Source: Planococcus sp. CP5-4_YE (GTDB lineage: Bacteria; Bacillota; Bacilli; Bacillales_A; Planococcaceae). From it: a stretch of 64,000 bases of DNA. Below the pieces are notes generated by a model, which was not told the origin of the DNA, searched no databases, and worked only from the letters and a program-made list of their open reading frames with translations. Of this stretch, positions 37,365 to 45,177 are shown piece by piece. Where the stretch lies: contig NZ_JAHPZO010000007.1 of NCBI RefSeq assembly GCF_019042655.1, positions 62,001-126,000 of the forward strand, written 5' to 3'. A program made the position numbers and the translations under genes. How positions within the stretch are numbered: the first letter of the stretch is position 1; each line of letters starts with the position of its first letter.

Positions 37365-37786
37365 TATGGATTGGCTCGCAAGCCGAATTTCTATATACAT
37401 GCGATCGATAGAGTCGTTTTAAAATGAATAAGGGAATACAGACTCCAAACGGGCTGGCCACTTGGTGCTTTGTGGCGCGGCTGGATCAGAATCCGCCGTA
37501 CACGAACCCTTGGCCTGTAGCACCGAATATAAGGACAGAGACAACGATCAACACATATACGGCATAGCGGGTGAATATGGATTGGCTCGCAAGCCGAATT
37601 TCTATATACATGCGATCGATAGAGTCGTTTTAAAATGAATAAGGGAATACAGACTCCAAACGGGCTGGCCACTTGGTGCTTTGTGGCGTGGCTGGATCAG
37701 AATCCGCCGTACACGAACCCTTGGCCTGTAGCACCGAATATAAGGACAGAGACAACGATCAACACATATACGGCATAGCGGGTGAA
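37365..37786. repeat. 211-bp tandem duplication covering the MBOAT 3' end
   Basis: Copy A is 37365-37575 and copy B 37576-37786. I find one mismatch (GCGGCTGG against GTGGCTGG). Copy B contains the last codons and stop of the MBOAT gene; copy A is a non-coding remnant of the same end. Confidence 0.92.
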
Positions 37787-39148
37787 CGCCGGGCGTTGCG
37801 ACAGCCAGTCCCAGGTCGAAGTGTTTTTTCTCTCGATATAGTGGAACAATTGAACAATAACAAAGAAGAAACTGAAGATCATTAAATCCAGCAACGAGAA
37901 CAGTTGAAGCGCATCGATCAGTCCAGCTGGCCTCCACGAGTATGGCGTCAGGAAAAGCTGTGCATTTTCAAATGCTTCGGCCACGCTATTCGAGCGGAAG
38001 AAAACCCGGGAAAAGCAAACCAGCAAGAATGTGATGGCGATTTTTACCCATTTATGCAAGGACGGACTCTGATCCAGCCGCGTAAACGACGCCATTTTCC
38101 CGCGAACATGCTTTGTATGATCTCCAAAAACACGGTAGAATCCATGAATCAAGCCCCACAATACAAAAGTCCAAGCGGCTCCGTGCCAAATGCCGCTTAC
38201 TAAAAAAGTAATCACAATGACCAGGTAAATTTCACTTCTCTTCTTTTTCCCTTTGCTTAGGGGGATAAAGATATAGTCGCGAAGCCATGTGGAAAGCGTA
38301 ATATGCCATCTATTCCAGAAATCCCCGATCGAAACGGCAAAATGCGGCTGCTTAAAGTTTTCCGTCAATTTGATTCCCAAAATTCGTGCACAGCCGATAG
38401 CGATGTCACTGAGTGCCGAAAAATCGGCGTATAATTGGATCGAAAACAGGATCGTCGCCAGCACAATTTCGGAACCGGTCGCATCAGGACTGTTGTAAAC
38501 ACTGGCAACAATCGGCGCCAGCCGATCCGCAATCAAGGTTTTCTTAAAAAATCCCCAAGCGATCCGCTTCATTCCATAGCTTAGATTTTCATATTTCAAT
38601 GTCTGTTCCACTTTGAATTGGGGAAGCAATTTCTTGGCGCGTTCAATCGGGCCTGCCACCAATTGCGGGAAAAAGGCAAAATAGATGGAGAAATAACCGT
38701 AATGCCGTTCCGCCTTGAGCTTTCCTTTATAGATGTCCACCAGGTAACTGACGGCCTGGAAAGTATAGAAAGAAATAGCTATTGGCATCACGATTTCCTG
38801 ATAAGGGACGCCATAATTCCAATTCATGTAGATGGCAATGGCCCGGACCGAGTCATTGACGAAATTAAAATATTTAAACCATCCGAGAATAAACAATAAT
38901 ACGCAAATGCCGGCCAGCATGACCCGTTTCTTCTGCTGTTTGGTCTCCTGTTTTTCAATGATAATTCCCGTCACATAAGAGAACGCCGTGCTTGCAAGCA
39001 ACAGCAGGACAAAATAGCTATTCAAACTCGCGTAAAAACTGTAACTGGCTGCCAGTAAAAGAATCCACCGCCAACGATGCGGGATGGAATAATAAGTGAA
39101 AACAATTACGGCAAAAAATAAGAGAAACTCAATTGAGATAAACGTCAT
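37697..39148 (-). CDS. MBOAT-family O-acyltransferase (DltB-like)
   Basis: The 483 aa product has about eleven membrane helices. FWNRWHITLSTWLRDYIFIPL and VSGIWHGAAWTFVLWGLIHGFYRVF carry the conserved arginine and catalytic histidine of MBOAT enzymes such as DltB and AlgI. It would move an acyl group from the carrier protein to an acceptor on the outer face of the membrane, handing over to the SGNH protein. CAGGTGATTGG precedes ATG. The acyl group and the acceptor (teichoic acid, polysaccharide or small metabolite) cannot be read from the sequence. Confidence 0.85.
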   Translation of the reverse strand: MTFISIEFLLFFAVIVFTYYSIPHRWRWILLLAASYSFYASLNSYFVLLLLASTAFSYVTGIIIEKQETKQQKKRVMLAGICVLLFILGWFKYFNFVNDSVRAIAIYMNWNYGVPYQEIVMPIAISFYTFQAVSYLVDIYKGKLKAERHYGYFSIYFAFFPQLVAGPIERAKKLLPQFKVEQTLKYENLSYGMKRIAWGFFKKTLIADRLAPIVASVYNSPDATGSEIVLATILFSIQLYADFSALSDIAIGCARILGIKLTENFKQPHFAVSIGDFWNRWHITLSTWLRDYIFIPLSKGKKKRSEIYLVIVITFLVSGIWHGAAWTFVLWGLIHGFYRVFGDHTKHVRGKMASFTRLDQSPSLHKWVKIAITFLLVCFSRVFFRSNSVAEAFENAQLFLTPYSWRPAGLIDALQLFSLLDLMIFSFFFVIVQLFHYIERKNTSTWDWLSQRPAFTRYAVYVLIVVSVLIFGATGQGFVYGGF

Positions 39149-39273
39149 CCAATCACCTGATCAAAATAAACTTAAGATTTTTCATAAACGAGAGACACAA
39201 GTGCCTTGAATACACCCTGTTTCCGCCTTTAAAATGGTGTCCCATGCATCCTCTCCTGTGACGGGTCAGGTGA

Positions 39274-40665
39274 TCATCCTTCAGGCAACTCGGCATAAAG
39301 TATTTTCCCAAACTGGTTACGCGGGATTTCCTGAATCTTCGTCACCTCAACGCCCTTTAAGTTTAATTTTTCCTTTATTATTTTTTTAATTTGAACACGG
39401 TCTTCCTTTAATGTGTACACATGCATTCGGTCATCTTTCCCACTGCAGATGCAGTCATGGCCATGCTCGCTTAGAAGCGCTTCCACTTCATCCAGGCTGA
39501 TACGGTTTCCGGCAACTTTAATGATCCGTTTGATGCGCCCGGTTATATAGAAATACCCGTCCTCGTCCACATAAGCCAGATCGCCTGTGTGCAGCACGCC
39601 GCCATTGTCATCTGTTTTCGAAAGATCCGCTAGCGACTCCGCATACCCTAACGAAACATTCGCCCCTTTATAGACCAACTCGCCGTTTACATGGGGCGCT
39701 GTAATCTTGTTGCCCTCTTCATCTTGGAGCATCAGTTCTCCACCCGGGATGGCAATTCCGATGCTTCCGGCTTTGGCCTGGTTTTTTTCATAAGGTACAT
39801 AACTCATCCGTGCCGTCGCTTCCGTTTGGCCGTACATGGTGAAAAAACGTATCCCTTTTTCATTGCATACTTCCGCAAACTTGGACGCCAACTCCGGGTT
39901 TAATTTCCCGCCTGCTTGCGTCAATGTTTTTAAACTTGGCAGATCAAACGCTTCAAACTTCAGCCGATCAAGCATCTCGTAGACGAACGGAACGCCCCCA
40001 AAAGTGGTGGCGAGTTGCTCTTTGCACAAATCCCAGAATTCTTTTTTCAAGATGGAGGCATCCGTTGCAATGACCGTCGCCCCTCTGATGAAATGGCTAT
40101 TGATGATCGACAGGCCGTAAGAATAATTCATCGGCAGCGTGGTGATCGGTTTATCGTCTGGCTCGATGTCAAGATACTCCGCTATCGATTCAGCGTTGTT
40201 GAAAATATTTCCATAACTCAAACGGACAAATTTGGGGCTGCCGGTACTTCCGGAAGTAGTCAAAAGCAGCGCAAGATGTTCATCAAGCTCCTGTTGGAAA
40301 CTTTCCGGATTTTTGAATAAAGCATAATCCCCATACACAAACGAATGATCCATTGCGTTGGAGAGGTGCTGGTTTTCACTCTCCGCCCATATGTATGCAG
40401 GCTTATAAAGGGCAATCAGCCTTTGCAGCCGCTCGGCCTGGATAGAGGCATCCAACAGGACCGGCACAACACCGCCTCGAATAAAGCCCACGTAGCCAAA
40501 TAAAGACTCTTTATTATTTGAACACAAACAAAAAACGAGCGTTCTTTCCCCTACTTGAGCGCAGATCGCATCAGCAATTTCCGCCATTTCGGCATAAGAA
40601 TATTCCCGTTCCGCATATATAGCTGAACGGTTCCCGAACTGCTCGATTTTTTTGAAGCTATTCAT
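39274..40665 (-). CDS. AMP-forming acyl/aminoacyl ligase (DltA-like adenylation enzyme)
   Basis: The 463 aa product has all core motifs of adenylate-forming enzymes: TTSGSTGSPKFVRLS (phosphate loop, near residue 137), MYGQTEATARMSY (A5), HTGDLAYVDEDGYFYITGR and IKVAGNRISLDEVE (hinge), and the final lysine in NQFGKILY. It activates a carboxylic acid and loads it on the carrier encoded just upstream. ATG at 40665 overlaps the end of the carrier gene by 8 bp (GCCAATGAATAG), so the two are translationally coupled. DltA loads D-alanine; the substrate here is unproven. Confidence 0.82.
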   Translation of the reverse strand: MNSFKKIEQFGNRSAIYAEREYSYAEMAEIADAICAQVGERTLVFCLCSNNKESLFGYVGFIRGGVVPVLLDASIQAERLQRLIALYKPAYIWAESENQHLSNAMDHSFVYGDYALFKNPESFQQELDEHLALLLTTSGSTGSPKFVRLSYGNIFNNAESIAEYLDIEPDDKPITTLPMNYSYGLSIINSHFIRGATVIATDASILKKEFWDLCKEQLATTFGGVPFVYEMLDRLKFEAFDLPSLKTLTQAGGKLNPELASKFAEVCNEKGIRFFTMYGQTEATARMSYVPYEKNQAKAGSIGIAIPGGELMLQDEEGNKITAPHVNGELVYKGANVSLGYAESLADLSKTDDNGGVLHTGDLAYVDEDGYFYITGRIKRIIKVAGNRISLDEVEALLSEHGHDCICSGKDDRMHVYTLKEDRVQIKKIIKEKLNLKGVEVTKIQEIPRNQFGKILYAELPEG

Positions 40666-40906
40666 TGGCGAAGTCTACTCCTAAGCGGGTCAATAAATCG
40701 ATTCCGGTTTGATAAGAATCGAATTCAGTCATCACATCCGCATCTATTGAAACATCAAAAGCCTCTTCCAACGTAGAAATCAGAATCATATGGCCAAGTG
40801 AATCCCATTCGCTTGACTCGCCCAACGCTAACTCTTCCAAGGTCTCATTTTCGTCCAATTCCAACGCTTCTATAAATGCATTTCTATATTTTTCGATATT
40901 TTTCAT
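40658..40906 (-). CDS. Acyl/aminoacyl carrier protein (DltC-like)
   Basis: The 82 aa acidic product has the phosphopantetheine attachment motif WDSLGHM, with Ser36 as attachment site, and the length of DltC and ACP. It is the first gene of the cassette carrier-ligase-MBOAT-SGNH. GTGAAAGGAAGTAAACA precedes ATG. The leader of about 160 bases reaches back to a promoter with a Fur box. Confidence 0.85.
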   Translation of the reverse strand: MKNIEKYRNAFIEALELDENETLEELALGESSEWDSLGHMILISTLEEAFDVSIDADVMTEFDSYQTGIDLLTRLGVDFANE

Positions 40907-41053
40907 TGTTTACTTCCTTTCACTCGTTAGTATCACTTGCCTATGCAGGAAGCTTTTGTTTGTTTTTAGGTATACCCTCGACATCGCAATGGCGACTTGC
41001 ATATACAGCTACTGTCTTTCGCTCTTCCTGAAAATACACTACAAACCTCTAAT

Positions 41054-41102
41054 TGAAAATGATTATCACAGTCAATTATAAATATGCAAGGAGAAATGTC
41101 AA
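41054..41102 (-). promoter_or_regulatory. Promoter of the acyl-transfer cassette with a Fur box
   Basis: On the minus strand TTGACA (41097-41102) and TATAAT (41075-41080) are both perfect, 16 bp apart. TGATAATCATTTTCA (41054-41068) lies at the expected transcription start and matches the Fur 7-1-7 core TGATAAT-N-ATTATCA at 14 of 15 bases. This predicts repression when iron is plentiful. It rests on motif match and position only. Confidence 0.75.
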
Positions 41103-41304
41103 TGGAAAATCTGAGTTAAAGATTCGGAGAGGGTCGGAATCCCACTTTTTTACGCACGAAATCGAGGCCTCATTATGTGAAAAATTAGAGGTCACATGGG
41201 CAGTCATTCCGTGAAGTACACACAATCGAATTCCTGCATTCCTATAAGCAAGCCACTCGAAAACGTAACACACCAAATTTAGAATCTCACTGGATTTGAT
41301 GTAT

Positions 41305-41358
41305 AAAAAATATCCTCTACCGAGCGAGCGGCATTTGCCGTTACTCCGGTAGAGGGTG
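41305..41358 (-). terminator. Terminator after the membrane-anchored unknown
   Basis: CCTCTACCG and CGGTAGAGG form the outer stem with CGGC/GCCG inside; the minus-strand transcript ends in ATTTTTT. Confidence 0.82.
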
Positions 41359-41384
41359 GTTTTCGGTACTATTCATTTCTCCTG

Positions 41385-41470
41385 AATTGTGTCTTGCACA
41401 GGGGCATCACGTTACACAAAATCCTCTACAGCAAGGTTCTTATCCGCAGAATTGTGTGGTGCACAGGGAC
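41385..41470 (+). repeat. Paired 21-bp repeat (65-bp period) overlapping a gene's 3' end
   Basis: Copies at 41385-41405 (ending GGGGC) and 41450-41470. The second copy lies inside the coding sequence that ends at 41440. The spacer holds CCTCTACAGCAAGGTTCT. Confidence 0.92.
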
Positions 41471-42693
41471 CGCGGCACATACGCATACGCCTTATCATCT
41501 TCTGTCACTTCAACCAACACTTCAGAAGGTACCTCTTGCTCCGAAGCTTGTTGCTCATTAATCTTCACAGGCGCCAGTTCTTTCAAGCTTTCCAAGTTGC
41601 GGTACTTTAAGGATTTCAGGCCGAAGTTAATCTTCACTTTATAGTTTTCTTCGATGCTTTTCACTTTCTCTTCAATGCTTTGGATCAATGCATGATTCTC
41701 CGCTACGATCTCGGCCAAAGTTTGCGATTTCACGTCGGCTTCCCCGTAATTCCGGATGGTCCGCAGATACGGCTCGTAGCATTCCTGGATAAACTGCACA
41801 TTCAACAACAGTAATTCCTGCTTGGCGTTAAAGCGCCTGATGAGTTGCTCGTACTCCTTTTTCACCGGGCCTTCTCCCCATTTCCGCAACGTTTCGTGCT
41901 CTTTCAAACCTTCGACACTCGCGACGATTGCTTTCAAATCTTTCGTCAGCACTTTCAAATCCTGCAGCGTCGCCGTGTAAAAGCCTTCGATTTCCGCGTC
42001 TTCCACGCCGCCGAGTGTGACACCGTTTCTCCGGAAGCGTTCGATGACTTCCTTGAAATAGCCGAAGCGCGCGTCAATCTTCCCTGCAAAATCGTGTTCG
42101 CGGTGTTGGATGAGCGTCTCGAGTTTTTTCTCCATGCTCTTTAAGGAACTTTGGATTTCCATGAGTTGCTGCTGGCCGACCACCGTCGTCAACAGGCTCA
42201 TGCTGGCATGGGCCAAGAGCCCAGGGTTCACTCGTCTCACCAAGACCGCTTGCTCGTATATCCCTTTCACGCCATCTTTTTTCACCGCCGGCATATAGCC
42301 CTTTCCGTTGACCCTCTCAATGAGCGTCATGCTCTTATCCTTCAAGCCTTTCACCACTTCCGGGCTGAACTGCACGCGAAACGTCCGGCTTTGATGGAAA
42401 ATCATCGCTCCGTCTTTCAAGGCCTCCGCGATAACAGGAATCATATTAGCAGGGATCTCGATCTGCCTGTAGCCGCTCTTAACGAGTTCCGCGTCTTCCA
42501 CTTCCGTCACGACCGGGTTCAAATGGCTGTCGTCGTCTTCCGGCTCGGGTTCCTCAACTTCTATCTCTTCTTCCACACTTTCACTAGGTGTTTCTTCTAT
42601 TTGAACAGGTACTTCTTTATTTTTCCTGAAATAAATAAAGACGCCCACTAATATCACTACGATTGCCGCAATCAAGAGATAAATATATTCCAT
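41440..42693 (-). CDS. Membrane-anchored coiled-coil protein of unknown function
   Basis: The 417 aa product has one N-terminal membrane helix (residues 3-22), an acidic Glu/Pro linker to about residue 60, then a soluble region with long helices around residues 180-260 and 280-370. I do not recognise a family. GAGGCATAGTTA precedes ATG. The final residues SLCTTQFCG are encoded by the dispersed repeat, and the stop lies in its spacer, so the original C-terminus was probably shorter or different. Confidence 0.7.
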   Translation of the reverse strand: MEYIYLLIAAIVVILVGVFIYFRKNKEVPVQIEETPSESVEEEIEVEEPEPEDDDSHLNPVVTEVEDAELVKSGYRQIEIPANMIPVIAEALKDGAMIFHQSRTFRVQFSPEVVKGLKDKSMTLIERVNGKGYMPAVKKDGVKGIYEQAVLVRRVNPGLLAHASMSLLTTVVGQQQLMEIQSSLKSMEKKLETLIQHREHDFAGKIDARFGYFKEVIERFRRNGVTLGGVEDAEIEGFYTATLQDLKVLTKDLKAIVASVEGLKEHETLRKWGEGPVKKEYEQLIRRFNAKQELLLLNVQFIQECYEPYLRTIRNYGEADVKSQTLAEIVAENHALIQSIEEKVKSIEENYKVKINFGLKSLKYRNLESLKELAPVKINEQQASEQEVPSEVLVEVTEDDKAYAYVPRSLCTTQFCG

Positions 42694-43174
42694 TAACTAT
42701 GCCTCATTTCTTTGGTATTTCATATTTTACTAAAGAAATTGCCATAAAGGATAGAAAGAAGCTTTCGAGTCTCCTTAAGACTGTTCACCAGCTGAAATAA
42801 AGTTATGGCTGTTTACATGATGAATAGTTAACTCCATGTGAAAAGACAGAATCCATCCATTTCGTTTCTGCAGACTGATTCTGCTGAATTCTTTTTGGTG
42901 AATTTCAAAAAGAGCCTGTGGAATCATCAAGTAAGCAACACCTTTTATATCATTAAAAAATAGTACCTTTTTGATGATTTAATAGAAATAAAGGTGTACA
43001 ATACAGCTATATTTTAGTAGAACAATCCTGTCGCAGCACCTCCTCATAACAGCGAGCCAACCAGTTTCATATGCGCTGAACACCTTTTCCGCCACCCACG
43101 AAGTGCGGAACATTACATAACCTACGAAATCCTGTTCCTTTTCACCACATTAATTTTAAAAGGAGGGTACGCAT
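42694..43174. other. Non-coding gap between divergent genes
   Basis: No gene is seen. There is one CAGAATC/GATTCTG inverted repeat at 42847-42883 and a strong AAAAGGAGGGTACGCAT ribosome binding site at the right end for the LapA gene. No convincing promoter pair was identified. Confidence 0.5.
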
Positions 43175-43444
43175 ATGAAACTTCAGTCGCTCGTGTTGCT
43201 CGCGTTTGTGTTCGCCGTCTTGATTACCATTTTCGCAGTGGTCAATGTGGACACCGTGCCTGTCAATTTCGTTTTCGGCACTGCGGATTGGCCACTTATC
43301 CTGGTCATCCTGGTTTCTGCTTTGATGGGATTCCTGTTAAGCGGGTCGGTAGCGCTTGCCAAAATCTACTCTTTGCAGAAGGACAAAAAAGCTGCACAAA
43401 AAGGCAAGCCCGTTAAACCGAAGAAAAATGCCTCTGCTTCTTAA
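43175..43444 (+). CDS. LapA-domain (DUF1049) small membrane protein
   Basis: The 89 aa product has two membrane helices (residues about 5-25 and 41-65) joined by NVDTVPVNFVFGTADWPL, the DUF1049/LapA pattern, and a Lys-rich cytoplasmic tail. In Gram-negative bacteria LapA acts in lipopolysaccharide assembly; in Firmicutes the role is unknown. AAAAGGAGGGTACGCAT precedes ATG. Confidence 0.85.
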   Translation: MKLQSLVLLAFVFAVLITIFAVVNVDTVPVNFVFGTADWPLILVILVSALMGFLLSGSVALAKIYSLQKDKKAAQKGKPVKPKKNASAS

Positions 43445-43533
43445 TTTTTTATCGCTGGCCAATAGGATCCTTTAAAAAATTCTGAACCGAGGCAAAAGAG
43501 ATAGGCATTTGGAACAGGCCGATCACACTAGGC

Positions 43534-43569
43534 ACAGCCCTCCTTTTTGAAGGAGGACTGTTTTTTTTA
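43534..43569 (+). terminator. Terminator of the LapA gene
   Basis: CAGCCCTCC pairs with GGAGGACTG (one mismatch) and is followed by eight T residues. Confidence 0.8.
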
Positions 43570-43593
43570 GCAATAACACCAAATTGAACAGAC

Positions 43594-43638
43594 AAAAACC
43601 GTATCCGCTAAGCATTTAGCTTGCCGGATACGGCCTTT
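43594..43638 (-). terminator. Terminator of the NCS2 permease gene
   Basis: CCGTATCCG pairs with CGGATACGG around an inner GC/GC stem; the minus-strand U-run is at 43594-43598. Confidence 0.82.
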
Positions 43639-43671
43639 TCTTTGCGTTATTGTTGCTGAGCGTGATTTCGT

Positions 43672-45009
43672 CTATGCGGTTTCTTTCGTTGACTCCTCTG
43701 GAATGATCAAGTTCAATGCGATCGCCACAAAACAGGCGATGGTGATGCCGGACCCACCGAATAATAACTTGATAACTTCCGGAAACCCATTCATCGCATC
43801 GGGTACTTGACTTAAGCCGATCCCAAAGACCAAAGACAAGCCAATGATAATCTTGGCTCTTTCATTTAAAGGCTCGGAAGTCAATATCGCGATACCCGTT
43901 AAGGTAATTTGAGAAAAGATAATGACCGTGGCCCCGCCAATGACGGCTGGCGGCATGGTCGAAATCAATGCGCCAACCTTAGGAATGAGTCCAGCCAAGA
44001 TTAAGAACCCGGCGCCAACAGCTACGACATAACGGCTCATGACTTTGGTAAATGCGATCATCCCTACATTTTGGCTAAAAGACGTGTTGGGCAGCGAGTT
44101 GAAAATCGCTCCCAGAGAAGACGTAAAACCATTAGCTATAACGGAACCGGAAAGCTCCTTTTCTGTCGGTTCTCTCCCGGCTCCCCCAGTCGTCATGGCG
44201 GTCACATCTCCAACAGTCTCAACAGATGTCACGATAAACATAATCATCATAGGGAGGATGGCTCCCCAGTAAAATTCTATTGGAAAATAAAACGGTTGCG
44301 GAACGGAAAACCAGCTCGCTTCTCTCATGGCCGTAAATTCGACCATCCCCAGTGGCAAAGCCACCAAATATCCAATAATAATGCCAATTAAAATAGAGGA
44401 AGTTTTCGCCATTCCCGTTGCATATCGATTGAGAAACAGCACAATGGCCAATACCAGTAAAGCCACTAGCCAGTTTTTAGCTGAGCCAAAACTTTCGGAC
44501 CCACTGCCTCCAGCCATCGAGACAATACCTGTCGGCAACAAAGACAAACCGATCGTCAGAACAACTGTACCGGTGACGATTTTCGGAAAGAATCGCCTTA
44601 CTTTCTTGATGAAGAATCCTAAAGCGCCGCCAAACAAACCGCCGATCAAGCTGGCGCCCAATAATCCGCCTATGCCGTAGGAACTGGCGATGACGAGATT
44701 GGTCGGCAGAAATCCGAAACTTGTCCCCATCACGACCGGCAGCCGTGCCCCGACCATCCATATTGGGTAACATTGGATGATCGTCGCAATCCCAGCCATC
44801 ACCATGGCACTTTGAATTAAGATCGTTAAATCCGCTCCGGTGATGCCGACCGCACCCGCAATGATAATCGGGACCGCCACGTTTCCTAAAAACATCGCAA
44901 AGATATGCTGCAGCCCTAAAGGAATTGCTTCTTTTAATGGCGGGACCCCATCCACATCGTATTTACTCGTATTCTTCACCTTTGTGTCTGCTTCAACTGT
45001 TTCCTTCAT
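43672..45009 (-). CDS. NCS2-family nucleobase permease (uracil/xanthine/urate type)
   Basis: The 445 aa product has about fourteen hydrophobic segments. GLQHIFAMFLGNVAVPIIIAGA near residue 32 and TSFSQNVGMIAFTKVMSRYV near residue 300 are NCS2 hallmarks, and the glutamine-histidine pair matches purine transporters. Xanthine or urate is more likely than uracil, but not proven. AGAGGTGTTTT precedes ATG. No purine riboswitch is seen upstream. Confidence 0.85.
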   Translation of the reverse strand: MKETVEADTKVKNTSKYDVDGVPPLKEAIPLGLQHIFAMFLGNVAVPIIIAGAVGITGADLTILIQSAMVMAGIATIIQCYPIWMVGARLPVVMGTSFGFLPTNLVIASSYGIGGLLGASLIGGLFGGALGFFIKKVRRFFPKIVTGTVVLTIGLSLLPTGIVSMAGGSGSESFGSAKNWLVALLVLAIVLFLNRYATGMAKTSSILIGIIIGYLVALPLGMVEFTAMREASWFSVPQPFYFPIEFYWGAILPMMIMFIVTSVETVGDVTAMTTGGAGREPTEKELSGSVIANGFTSSLGAIFNSLPNTSFSQNVGMIAFTKVMSRYVVAVGAGFLILAGLIPKVGALISTMPPAVIGGATVIIFSQITLTGIAILTSEPLNERAKIIIGLSLVFGIGLSQVPDAMNGFPEVIKLLFGGSGITIACFVAIALNLIIPEESTKETA

Positions 45010-45073
45010 AAAACACCTCTTTTCAATTTTATTCAGTTATTAATCCACCTTATCATCTTCGATAAATAGGACT

Positions 45074-45130
45074 CTGCGCTCCATGCGAACGCTTTCCGCG
45101 GACGAAGCGCTGAACCCGCGGAAAGCGCAG
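45074..45130. repeat. GC-rich inverted repeat
   Basis: CGCTTTCCGCGG (45090-45101) pairs perfectly with CCGCGGAAAGCG (45116-45127). An outer CTGCGC/GCGCAG pair overlaps it. No T-run follows, so it is not a typical terminator. Similar GC-rich palindromes are common between genes in Bacillales. Confidence 0.7.
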
Positions 45131-45177
45131 CTGTTTTGCGGAATGTCGACTCACTAGTCAGCCTATATATTTGTATG

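Noticed and set aside
36423-40906. Canonical dltABCD operon
   Set aside because: The fold types match, but the carrier gene comes first, the ligase is shorter than usual DltA, and the promoter carries a Fur box, so the name dlt was not given.
15390-41470. CRISPR array
   Set aside because: The 21-bp repeats with 44-bp spacers suggest it at first sight, but there are only two repeats per locus, loci are scattered at gene ends, the spacers are related to each other, and no cas genes are present.
45010-45177. Purine riboswitch upstream of the NCS2 permease
   Set aside because: The region has a GC-rich palindrome but none of the conserved purine aptamer core sequences.
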